A stretch of 64,000 bases of DNA, taken from assembly GCF_000208925.1 (NCBI RefSeq), contig NW_001914861.1, positions 124,001-188,000 of the forward strand. Direction: 5' to 3'. The position numbers and the translations under genes are program-made. This document shows, piece by piece, positions 52,194-61,880 of this stretch; within the stretch, counting starts at the first letter, position 1; the number at the start of each line of letters is the position of its first letter. The notes beneath the pieces were generated by a model. It saw only the letters and a list, made by a program, of their open reading frames with translations, had not been told where the DNA came from and did no database searches. This DNA is from Entamoeba histolytica HM-1:IMSS. Lineage: Eukaryota > Evosea > Mastigamoebida > Endamoebidae.

Positions 52194-54269
52194 TTATAAC
52201 ACTTCAAAAAATAAATAAGGAAGTAAAGCACCACAAATAAATACCCATAGAAATATTGGAAGTCCAAAAAGAAATACTTCTTTTAATGTATAATGTGCTT
52301 TTTGATTGATAATCATATGAGTTGGATATCCAATTGTTAATAAAAATGAAGATGAGGATGCTATCATCATTGTGTACATTGCTGATTTAATTCCAATTAA
52401 TGAGCCATGTTCTGCACTATCGGAATCTCCATAATAAAGATGCCATACCATTGGAAACATAATATCAACAATAACTGTATTAGCAAATGGTTGAGCAAGT
52501 AAAATAGTAGGTAAAAAAATCCCCATTAAAATACCGTATTTTCCTAATGAAATAAACCATTGAGAACAAGATAATGTCAACAATGTACCAATATGTGTTG
52601 TTTGTATTGCTGAAGTGATTCCATATGATGCTGCAATAACACAAATTACTTGAACGTCAATAGATTGATAGATTTCTGAGACAGTCATACATTGAGTGAT
52701 GATAAGAACCAAAGCTGAAGCAAAACCAGAAACAAATAATGGACAAACTTTTGTTGATTCTAAAATACATGGAATAAGAAGACAAAATATTGGAACAATA
52801 GTTTTAATAATATTTGTTGGTTGTGGTAAATCAACATCGATTTGTGTAACTAAATGAAAATCATTTCCTTTTAATTCTTGTTTTTGTGGAGAAAGAACAA
52901 TGTATGTTCTTTCAGAAGAAAGAATATTGATTTGGTTCAACTGTTCTTTCCATTTATTCTCATCTATTGAAATTCCTAAAAATCCAATACCACGTTCATT
53001 AATCATTTTAATGTCTTGTCCAATTATTGTGTCTTGAGGACTTAAGGCAATTTCATATACAGTAGCTCCAACTAACTCATGAATTGTTGGATCAGAAGGA
53101 ACAACTCCATTATATGTCAACACATCTTTTAATATTGAAGATGGAGCAATATAACAGAGTATATCATTCTTTTTTATAATTGTATCGTCTTTAACATCAA
53201 TATAATTTTCTCCACGTTTAATATAACATAATTTACCATTAGGAGGTTTATTTAATACAGTTTCTCCTAAATGCAATCCAATAAATCTAGATTTTTCTTC
53301 TATACGGAAAGTGAATATATATGATTTGTTTGTTTTATGAAATGATTCTTCTTTATGACGACTAAGAATCCCATTTGCAAAGATAATATAAATAAGTGCT
53401 GGAATAGAAATGATTGATGAAATAATAGCAATTTCAAAATATGGCATTGTAATATTTAAATGAATACCTTTTTTATTAAGTTCTAATACTTTTGTAATTA
53501 ACAACGTTCTTGCCCGATGGAATGATGAATTACCAAGTATTGAATTCATTCCACCAAGAATAGCACTAAATGAGATTGGTAACAAAACTTTACTAGGAGG
53601 AATTCCAGATGTTTTTGTCCACGTATGAACTATAGACATTGATAATAAAACAACTGGTATATTGTCGATTACAACAGATAACAAAAAAGTAATAAGAACC
53701 ATAAATAATAATGATGGCCAAACATGTTTTTCATATGTTTCTGGAAATATATTTCTAGTTAAAAATTCTAAACTTCTATTTTTAATTATTGCTGTTGAAA
53801 GAATATAAGAAACAATAATTGTTATAACTGATCGATCACTAAATCCTTGAAAACCTTGTGCAGGAGTTATTACTCTACAAGCAATTAAAAGACCAACTAT
53901 TGCCATCATAACAACTCCAGGATGATATAAATTAGATAAAATTAATGTAATCATTACTCCAACAAATATCAAACAAAGAATTGTTTTGTAAGTAACATCT
54001 CCAATTTCAGCCATTTTCCAATCAGTAAAATAAACAACTAATGAAAATGCAATAAAGCACAAAACAAATAATACACAATACCATTTTTCTAGTAAAATCC
54101 ATCCTATAAATTTAAAGAACTTTAAGAAAGTAACTTTTCTTTCAGCTTCTTCTTTTCGAAAAATTTCAATATCATTATCTGAAATAAACTGATCAATTGG
54201 TTCATTAACTTCAATCTCGTTGTCATCTTGTGTTAATTTTTCTTCTTCGGTTAGTAATGGTTCATCCAT
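52194..54269 (-). CDS. SLC13/DASS-type permease with central RCK (TrkA-C) domains
   Basis: A single exon of 691 aa. A 55-residue acidic leader precedes about 5 N-terminal membrane helices, with the family pattern DRSVITIIVSYILSTAIIKN and FLLSVVIDNIPVVLL. A central soluble region (about 310-490) has two repeats that resemble TrkA-C/RCK regulatory domains (GLHLGETVLNKPPNGKL, then ALSPQDTIIGQDI). A second set of helices follows (PIFCLLIPCILE, GYPTHMIINQ). Bacterial and plant SLC13-like permeases of this design move anions such as sulfate or carboxylates with Na+ or H+. Eukaryotic DASS carriers usually lack the RCK insert, so this one is bacterial/algal in design. Substrate unknown. Confidence 0.85.
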   Translation of the reverse strand: MDEPLLTEEEKLTQDDNEIEVNEPIDQFISDNDIEIFRKEEAERKVTFLKFFKFIGWILLEKWYCVLFVLCFIAFSLVVYFTDWKMAEIGDVTYKTILCLIFVGVMITLILSNLYHPGVVMMAIVGLLIACRVITPAQGFQGFSDRSVITIIVSYILSTAIIKNRSLEFLTRNIFPETYEKHVWPSLLFMVLITFLLSVVIDNIPVVLLSMSIVHTWTKTSGIPPSKVLLPISFSAILGGMNSILGNSSFHRARTLLITKVLELNKKGIHLNITMPYFEIAIISSIISIPALIYIIFANGILSRHKEESFHKTNKSYIFTFRIEEKSRFIGLHLGETVLNKPPNGKLCYIKRGENYIDVKDDTIIKKNDILCYIAPSSILKDVLTYNGVVPSDPTIHELVGATVYEIALSPQDTIIGQDIKMINERGIGFLGISIDENKWKEQLNQINILSSERTYIVLSPQKQELKGNDFHLVTQIDVDLPQPTNIIKTIVPIFCLLIPCILESTKVCPLFVSGFASALVLIITQCMTVSEIYQSIDVQVICVIAASYGITSAIQTTHIGTLLTLSCSQWFISLGKYGILMGIFLPTILLAQPFANTVIVDIMFPMVWHLYYGDSDSAEHGSLIGIKSAMYTMMIASSSSFLLTIGYPTHMIINQKAHYTLKEVFLFGLPIFLWVFICGALLPYLFFEVL

Positions 54270-54760
54270 TTTTGTTTTACTTTTATTATGTAATCTTCTT
54301 TTACAGTTTCTTTACTTCATTTTTTAGATTTTCTCTTTTATTATCTTATAACAACATTAATCCCATTTTCAGGGTTTTTTCCTATTGTATTTTTTATTTA
54401 TGTATTGTAATTAGTTTTTTATATTTTTAAAAATCCTATCATATTAAACAAAAGTTTTAGTAAAGCACTATTCTCAAAGGGATACAACAACAGACTCTTC
54501 TTTTTAGTGAATTAAATAAAAATAAATTCAACAACTCTTATTTTATTGTTTTAAGTGAAAAAGCGTAATCTAAAAAAGAAACGGTTATTTTAAGATTAAT
54601 TAGACAGAATTGATTTATTATAACCAAATTCATTAATAATATAGCAATAATCAATACCAAAATCAGAAGAATAGTTTATTCGAAGAAAGATTTAAAAAAG
54701 TCTAAAAACAGACACAAATTCATCTTAAAAAGGTGAACTTGAAAAGAGAGTTAAAAACAA
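54270..54760. other. Divergent promoter region
   Basis: About 490 AT-rich bases between two outward-facing genes. GTGAACTTG at about 54733-54741, 20-30 bases before the ATG at 54761, is a candidate GAAC element. Nothing else seen. Confidence 0.45.
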
Positions 54761-55201
54761 ATGACAACAAGTGAATTAATTGATGATTATTTCGCAATCT
54801 TGGATATTGATCATGACAAGAAGATTTCTCGGGATCAAGTCATCGAATTATTGAGGGCTCTTGGAAAAGCACCAACTCAACAACAAGAAGAAGCTATTAT
54901 GAGAGAAGTAAAAGAAGATCTTGTTGGAGTTGAAAAAATTAGACAATTATATAAGAAATGTGAAATGAAAGTACCCAAAGATTTGTATGATGATATGTTT
55001 GGTGTATTTACTGCTTTAGATAAAGAAGAAAATGGTCAAATTCATGAAGCTGAATTAAGACAAATTCTTTCAGTTTTAGGAAGACCACTTTCAAATTCTG
55101 AAGTTGAAGCTATTATGAGATCTGCCACAGTAAGTAGAGAAGGTTATGTTGATTATAAGGAATTTGCTGATATGCTTGTTAAAGAATATCCACCAGAATA
55201 A
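54761..55201 (+). CDS. Calmodulin / myosin light-chain-like EF-hand protein
   Basis: A single exon of 146 aa, the usual length for calmodulin-superfamily proteins. Four EF-hand positions can be traced. Loop 1 (DIDHDKKISRDQ) has acidic residues at positions 1, 3 and 5 but a Gln at 12; loop 3 (DKEENGQIHEAE) is complete. Loops 2 and 4 have lost most ligands (GYVDYKEF remains as the beta strand and helix of loop 4). The pattern of one good and one partial site is typical of myosin essential or regulatory light chains rather than true calmodulin. It is convergent with the PAK gene (89 bases apart). Confidence 0.82.
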   Translation: MTTSELIDDYFAILDIDHDKKISRDQVIELLRALGKAPTQQQEEAIMREVKEDLVGVEKIRQLYKKCEMKVPKDLYDDMFGVFTALDKEENGQIHEAELRQILSVLGRPLSNSEVEAIMRSATVSREGYVDYKEFADMLVKEYPPE

Positions 55202-55289
55202 ATAACCTTTTTAATTTCATCGTTTTATTTTAGTTTAATTTTAAATAAAACTGACCAAATTTAAATTATGAAAATGAAAAGTTCATTAG

Positions 55290-56781
55290 TTAGTTTTGTT
55301 GTTCAAGAGCAATTTGTTCAACTCGTGAAACAAAATCTGCAAATTCTATTTTTGTGCATGCTTTTTGGAAGAACGGATTTTTAACTGATGATTCCGTTGA
55401 AGGACGTTGGTCAGGATTAACTGATAAACAACCATTAACATAATCTAATAATTCTTTTGACCAACTACCAGTTGTAATAGGAGGAACACCTTTAGTACTA
55501 ATTTGAAATAAAGCTCTTAAAGGAGGATCATCCATATAAGGAGGATATCCTTCCATCATTTCTCTACACATAATTCCTAAAGACCAAACATCAATTAAAC
55601 AGTTATAGTCTTTTCCTTTAATAACTTCAGGAGCCATCCAATAAGGTGTTCCAACGATTGTATTTCTTTTTGATTTATTTTTAGTTAATTGAACTGACAC
55701 ACCGAAGTCTGCTAATTTAACTTCTCCATTATGATTAATTAGAATATTATCTGATTTTATGTCACGATGAATTCTATGAAAACTATGAACATATCTTAAT
55801 GCTTCATTAGTTTCTCGTGCAACATAAGCAATTTGTGGTTCATTCATAGCAACAGATGGAAAGAATTCTAATATTGCAGTTAAATTATTACGATCCATAA
55901 ATTCCATAGAAATATATAAATAATTGTCTAATTCAAAACATCCAAAGAACCCAACAATATTTGGATGTTTTAATGTTTGCATTATTTTTATTTCTTGTAA
56001 ATTAATTGAATCATCTTCTATTTTAATTTTCTTCACTGCTCGTTCTTCTTTGGTCTTTTTATCTACACATTGAAATACTACTCCACTTACTCCTTCTCCT
56101 ATTTGTTGCCAATTATCAAATAATTCTGTTGGATTTCCTGGCTGTACAATATCTTTTAAGGTAATTGTTGTTTCATTTTCTGGCATTGGTGGTGGTCCAA
56201 GAGGTTGATCCTCAAGTTTTTTCGTAAATTGAATGACTTGCATTGCTTCTTTTTCATTTGACTTAATTTCTTCTTTTGTAATTCCTAATGCAATAAACAT
56301 ATTTTCCCATTCTGGTGGTATTCCACAAAATCCTCCTTCATTATAAGTAACATGTGTAACATGGTCCATTGTTTCTGGTTCTCCAATATATTTGTTTAAT
56401 ACAACAGAAATGGCTGCCATCCATAACCCACATTCATCCTCAGTCCCACACTATTTGTAATTACTTTTTATTTTTCTTTCTTTTATTCAATAAACAACAA
56501 ACTTGAATGAAATATGTTTTATTTTGTAATGGTGATACTAATTGAAAACATGGTTGTTTCTTCATTTCAGGACTTCGTGTAATTGTCCCAAATGCTAAAG
56601 GAATATATCCCTTTAAATGAAGTTTTTGTTCATCAAAATAATATAATATATCATTTGTTAATACAAACCATCTTTGAAGCCAATTTCGAACTATGTGCCC
56701 TCTTTTTACCATAAACCCTTCTTTGATAATTTTATTAGTTGGGATAGAGACATAAGAAAATGTAGCTAAATCAATCGACAT
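55290..56781 (-). CDS. p21-activated kinase (PAK) with PH, CRIB and STE20 kinase domains
   Basis: Two exons, 56781-56503 and 56450-55290, joined by a 52-bp intron (GTTTGTTGTT to AATAG, phase 0), give 479 aa. Residues 15-107 are a pleckstrin-homology domain (EGFMVKRGHIVRNWLQRWFVL), completed by the splice with the terminal tryptophan at GLWMAAI. Residues 115-142 are a CRIB/PBD segment (IGEPETMDHVTHVTYNEGGF, then GIPPEW), a Rac/Cdc42 binding site. Residues 208-465 are a STE20 kinase: GEGVSGVV, AVKKIK with Lys233, HRDIKSDN, DFGVSV and GTPYWMAPE. All catalytic residues are present. By family it phosphorylates cytoskeletal targets after GTP-Rac binding, and the PH domain would add a membrane anchor. 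Unspliced, the PH part and the kinase part look like separate genes. Confidence 0.94.
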
Positions 56782-56996
56782 ATCAATTCTCTTATTATTT
56801 TAAAGTTCTTATTACTTTTTTATTCTTTTTTTATTTCTTTTTTTCTAAAAAAAATATTATTTTTTTCTTTTTTAAGATTTTAAATTCATACTATTATTAT
56901 ACACGATTATTTTGAATGTTTCTTATACATAGCATATTTTTATCCATAAAAAAATATAACAAAAAGATATTTTGTATCATTTAAATAAATCATTCA

Positions 56997-59900
56997 TTAG
57001 TGAAACGATGGTGGTAAGTTGAGACCATTTCTTTTATTACTGGCTGTGTTAGCTTTGAGATTTTCTAATCGTTTTTGTTGTTCTTGTTCTTTGTTTTGGG
57101 CTTGTATTTGTTGAGCCTTTTCTTTATTTAATACAAGACTTGGAAGTGAGAATTGTTTCACACGTAAACAAGAACCAATTTGGAAGTCTATTTGTGGAGA
57201 GGGGGATGGTTCTGAATCATTTTTTGTTGTTAATGTATCCCCAAATGGGAAAAGCTCATCACTCTTTAAACCAATTTGGTCTATTTTTTGTTGAGTGTTA
57301 GAAATAATGGAATCTTTAATAGTAGAAGATTCTTGTGTATTATTTGTTTGGCTTTGTGGAGGATTATTAAATACAAACTTTGAAAAAGCATTACTGTCTT
57401 GTGGCTTTGTATCAGAAGATAAAAATGAACTGAAATCAGTTTTTGGAATACTAAACAAGGAAGTAAGAGATGTGTTTGATTTTGTTTCTTGAGTTGGTTG
57501 TGGTTGAGAATTAGAAAGTTGTTGGAGTTTGAGGAGTGGATTATCTTTATCTTCATGGTTAGGCATATCAAATACATTTAAATTTAATTGGGGTATAGGT
57601 TTTATATCATCATTTTCCATTTGGCTTTGTTCTTCACTACCACTTTCATTACTATCAACTTGTTCCATACTATGTTCATTTTCATCACTTGTGTTAACTG
57701 TTTCATCATTAGTATTCTTATTTTCATCAACTTTTTGAGTTTGTTGTTCATTTTGTTTTAATTTAAGAGTTGTTAAAGGTTCAACTTTAGAGAAATTATC
57801 AGTGTTAGATGGTATTTCTTCTTTCTTTTGAGTTGTTTCATTGAAAATATTACTAAATTGAGTAGTAGTAATAATAGGTTGTTTTTGTTCTTGAGCAAAT
57901 CGTTCAATTGGATTTTGTGTATTTCTGTTTGTGAGTCTATTTTTGAATGCATCAATTGCATCTGGACTTTCTTTGAAAGGGTCTTTACTTTTTTGAAGTT
58001 GTGATCGAGTTTCATTTAATTCTTCTTGTAACTTCTCTTTTTCAATCTTCCATTTTTGTGTTTTATTATTAATTTCTTCTTCCATTTGTTTTTGTTTCTG
58101 TTGTTGTTCTTGTATTTCAGATTGATACTTTTTGAGTTGATTATTAATATCTGTCTTAAGATTACTTATTTCTTGTTCATTTTCTTTATTTTCATTTTGC
58201 ATTTTTTCAATAACTTGTTTTTGGGTTTCAATTTCTTTTTCTTTGATTACTAATTGACTTTTTGGAACAACATCTTTTTTATTATACAATTCTTCCATTC
58301 TTTTCTTCCATTCATCATTTTCTGCTTGTTCAATTTGAATCTTTTCCTTAAGATATTCAATTTCGATCTTTAATTTATCTTCTTGCTCATTTGATTTAAT
58401 GAATTTATTTTGAGAATCGTTTAATGAAATGAGCTGATGTAATCTATTATTTTCTTGTTGTAAATATAATATAATGTTTTTACTTGTTTCATCAATTCCT
58501 TGTTGATGAATAACATTTCCAATAATTCCTTCAAGTTTAGTTAAGTTCATATTTTGTTCTTCTATTTGTTGTTTAAAGAGTGACTCTTTTCGTTTAAGAT
58601 CAAGTTGTTTTTCTTCAAATCCTTTTTGTGCTTCAATTAATGCCTGAAGACCAATATTTATTTCTTCATTACTTTTAATTTCTATTTTTAATTCTTTGAG
58701 TTTATTTTGAATACCCCTTAATAAAATATCATTCTCTTCTTTTTCTTTCTTTATCTTTGTTAATTCTTCAACATTCTTTTGGATTTCTTGAATTTGAATT
58801 TCTTTTTTTTCTTTTTCTAATTTAATAGTTTCATATTCATTTTTAATTGATTGTACTTCTTGTTCTTTTGAATCAGCTATTTCTTTCAATTCAAGTTGTT
58901 TTGTTGTAACCTCTTTTTTTAATTCATCAATTTCATTTTTACATTGTTTTTCATTTTCCTCTAATATTTTTCGTTGTTCTTCTTCTTTTTTCAAATCAAA
59001 TAATAACTCTCCAATTTTTTTTTGTAAACTGGAAGTTGTTTCATCTACACAATCAACTTTTTCTTTATTTTTCCAAATAATTTGAACAAGTTGATTTTGT
59101 TTTGCAATGTTTTCAGTTTGTTCCTTTTCTAAGTACTCAACTCTCTTTTGAAGACATTGTTTTTCAATTGTTAACATTTCAATAGTATCTTCTTTTTCTT
59201 TAACAAGGTCTATATTTGTTGAAATTGGATCAAATTTTCCTTCAAAAGCTTTTATCTTTTGTTCTAATACATTATTTGTACTTTTCAATGACTCTAATTG
59301 ATTTTCCAAGTCAACTTTTGCAATTGTTGATATTTTAAATTCTCCTTGAAGTTCTTGCCACATAGATTTCCAGTGTTCAGTTTCTTGTTTAGCAGAAACA
59401 ACAACAGACTGATAATAATTTGAGTCTTTAATAAGTTGTTGTTGTTTATTTTCCAAATCTTCATTTTCTTTTTGAAGTCTAGTAATTTCTTCTTTTCTTT
59501 TTTCATTTAATTCTTCACTTACATTAAGTTGTCTTTTCATTTCAGATAATTTGATTTCAGTTCTACTATTATTGAAAAGAGCATCATTGCTGAGTTGTAA
59601 TTTGAGTTGGCTGTTTTCTTGTTGAAGTTCATACATCTTTTCGACTTTCTTTTTCATTTCATCCCAATCTGATGATTCTGATGATTTTTTAAGTTCTTCA
59701 ATCTTTTTCTTTTTAAGACTATCTAATTCAATTTGAGTATTTGCCAACTTTTCTGTCAACTCTTCATTTTCTCTTATTATTTCTTGTTTAAATGGTAAAT
59801 TGATTTTAAAATTATCATTGTCATTACCTTTTTGTTTCACAAGTGCATTTTCAAGTTCTTCATTTTCTCTTTTCAATAACTCTATAATTTCATTTTTTTT

Positions 59901-60519
59901 AATTATCCCTTCTTCACATCTTTTTAGTTCATTGATAGCTTCTTCTTTTATTTTCTGAATGATTTCTTTGAGTTGAATTTCTCTTTCTTCTTTAGAAAAT
60001 ACATTAATTCCTTCTTCTTCTAATTCTTGTTTTAGGTATTGAACAAAAAGAATATGTTCATTTTCATTGAATTTATTAAACTCATCTAGTAAAATTGATG
60101 CTTCCATTCTTTTATTTTCTGGGATTAACTTCAAAATTCCATCAACAGCAACACTATTTTGAATATGCATTTGTTTAGGAGGTTCAGTTTCTTTAATTGC
60201 ATTTTGGACTTGAAGTTTTGCGATTTCTTGTGACAAAGTCTCAATTTTTTGGAGATTATTTATTTCGTTTTGTTTTAATTGTTGAATAACCGACTACGAA
60301 ATTAATTTCAAATACGGTTTATAAGAGAATTAAATAACTTTTTTTTTCTATAAAACAAACTTGTTGAGAATTATATAATACATTAAATTTTTCACGGTCC
60401 ATAAAATAATGTGTTTGTGATTGATTTAATTCTTGGTGGGTTTGTTTTAACTGGTCAATTAGTAAAGATTTTTCTTCAAGTAATTTTTGAATAATACTTT
60501 CCTTAGTAATTTCCTCCAT
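56997..60519 (-). CDS. Long coiled-coil protein (1,151 aa)
   Basis: Two exons, 60519-60361 and 60293-56997, joined by a 67-bp intron (GTTTGTTTTA to TTCGTAG, phase 0). Residues 1 to about 830 are nearly continuous heptad-repeat coiled coil, rich in Glu, Lys and Gln. The last 320 residues are different: Ser/Thr/Gln/Asn-rich and probably disordered, with short hydrophobic-aromatic patches such as LTSLFSIPKTDFSSFLSS and FSKFVFNNPP. Such a build fits a golgin, centrosomal or vesicle-tether protein; no GRIP, GRAB or motor domain was found to decide. The second exon read alone would have no ATG at its 5' end, which supports the splice. Confidence 0.85.
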
Positions 60520-60617
60520 TAGGTTTTTCTAAGTTCAATAAGTTTTTGTTTTTTTAAATTTTATTTGTTATATATAACTTATTAATATATTCTATAAATA
60601 GAATTGAGAAAAGAAAA

Positions 60618-61800
60618 ATGAAAAAACTAAAAAAGAAAAGGTATTGTGTTACTTTAAATCCAATGAACAATAAGGGAAATGAAGCTAAAACTAATTATTT
60701 TTATAAGATATTAAAGACGATACGTGAATATATTATTCAACAACTAAATGATTTATTGAGATGGTTATTTGGAGAAATGATTCAAAATGAATGTATTGAA
60801 AATAATATTGAAATATTTGATGATGAAGATATACTAGATCTTGATTGTATACCTCGTGGATCAGAAAAATTTTTAAACCAATATGATCAAGATGAATTAG
60901 CCGACAAAATGTTAAAATATAAAGTTAAATATGGTCCAAATTCAGGAAGTTCTATTAAAGAAGTTTTAGAAAGAAAAGGTATTAATAATCTCAAAATTGA
61001 GTTTGATACATCTGATTATTATGTTCACAAAGTTTGTTTCTTTTAGTTGAATAATAAATTACTAATATTTCTTTAAATGAAATGAAAAAAAAAATAATAT
61101 ATATTAATAAAATTTATAGGCACAACTATTTAATGAAAAAAAAGATTCAAATCATTTGATTGGACAATTATTTCTTCGGGTTAATAATAAATTTAATATC
61201 GTTAATTGTAAACGAGTTGTAATGCCTAATTTTTTTGAAAATGCATTTAAAGAAGGTGTTTATTTTATGGAACAGAAGTTATCAAAAACTGAATTAAATT
61301 TAACAATTATTGAATGGTTACGATTACAAGACTATAGAATAGAACCAAAAGATGGAACTTTAATGCTTCCAGGTCAAATTCATCCTGGTTTAGGTATTGG
61401 TCATGAAATTGAAGAGATGTTAATGGATTTTATTTCTCGGAAAGGAAGAGATGGACCATTGAATACACCTGAACATTGGTACAATGCTTATCTTTATTAT
61501 ATGCGATCTCATTTTCACTTTTTAAATCCTGCATTCGAAGGGCTTTTTCGTTCAATCAATGCAAGTATAAAAAAAGATATTGAAGAACATAGACTAACAG
61601 GAGTAGCATGGGCTATTGCACAAGGGAAACTCTATCACAGACCAACAAAGGAACAAATTATTTGGGTAGCTTTAGAACAAGTTTATCCATTATCTCGTCG
61701 AATGAAAAATTATTTTGGTCAAGAATATACAGAAATAGTAATGAGAAATTATCATCCAAAAGATTACTTCATTGATTGGGATGATACATTGACTAAGTAA
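60618..61800 (+). CDS. Conserved protein of unknown function
   Basis: Two exons, 60618-61031 and 61120-61800, joined by an 88-bp intron (GTTTGTTTCT to TTATAG, phase 0), give 364 aa. The first exon has a basic start (MKKLKKKRYCVTLNPMN) and an acidic patch (EIFDDEDILDLDCIP). The second exon looks conserved: WLRLQDYRIEP, LPGQIHPGLGIGHEIEEML, GPLNTPEHWYNAYLYY, HFHFLNPAFEGLFRSIN and PLSRRMKNYF. The His-Pro-Gly-Leu-Gly stretch and paired His residues could be a metal or substrate site. I cannot name the family. There is no signal peptide or membrane helix. It is convergent with the helicase gene, 80 bases apart, and divergent from the coiled-coil gene with about 100 bases between starts. Confidence 0.82.
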
Positions 61801-61880
61801 TATCAATTCATGTATTTGTTAAGTCATAATATTTCTGTTTTATTAAATTTAGTTATTAAAAACAGTAAAAGAAGTATTAT

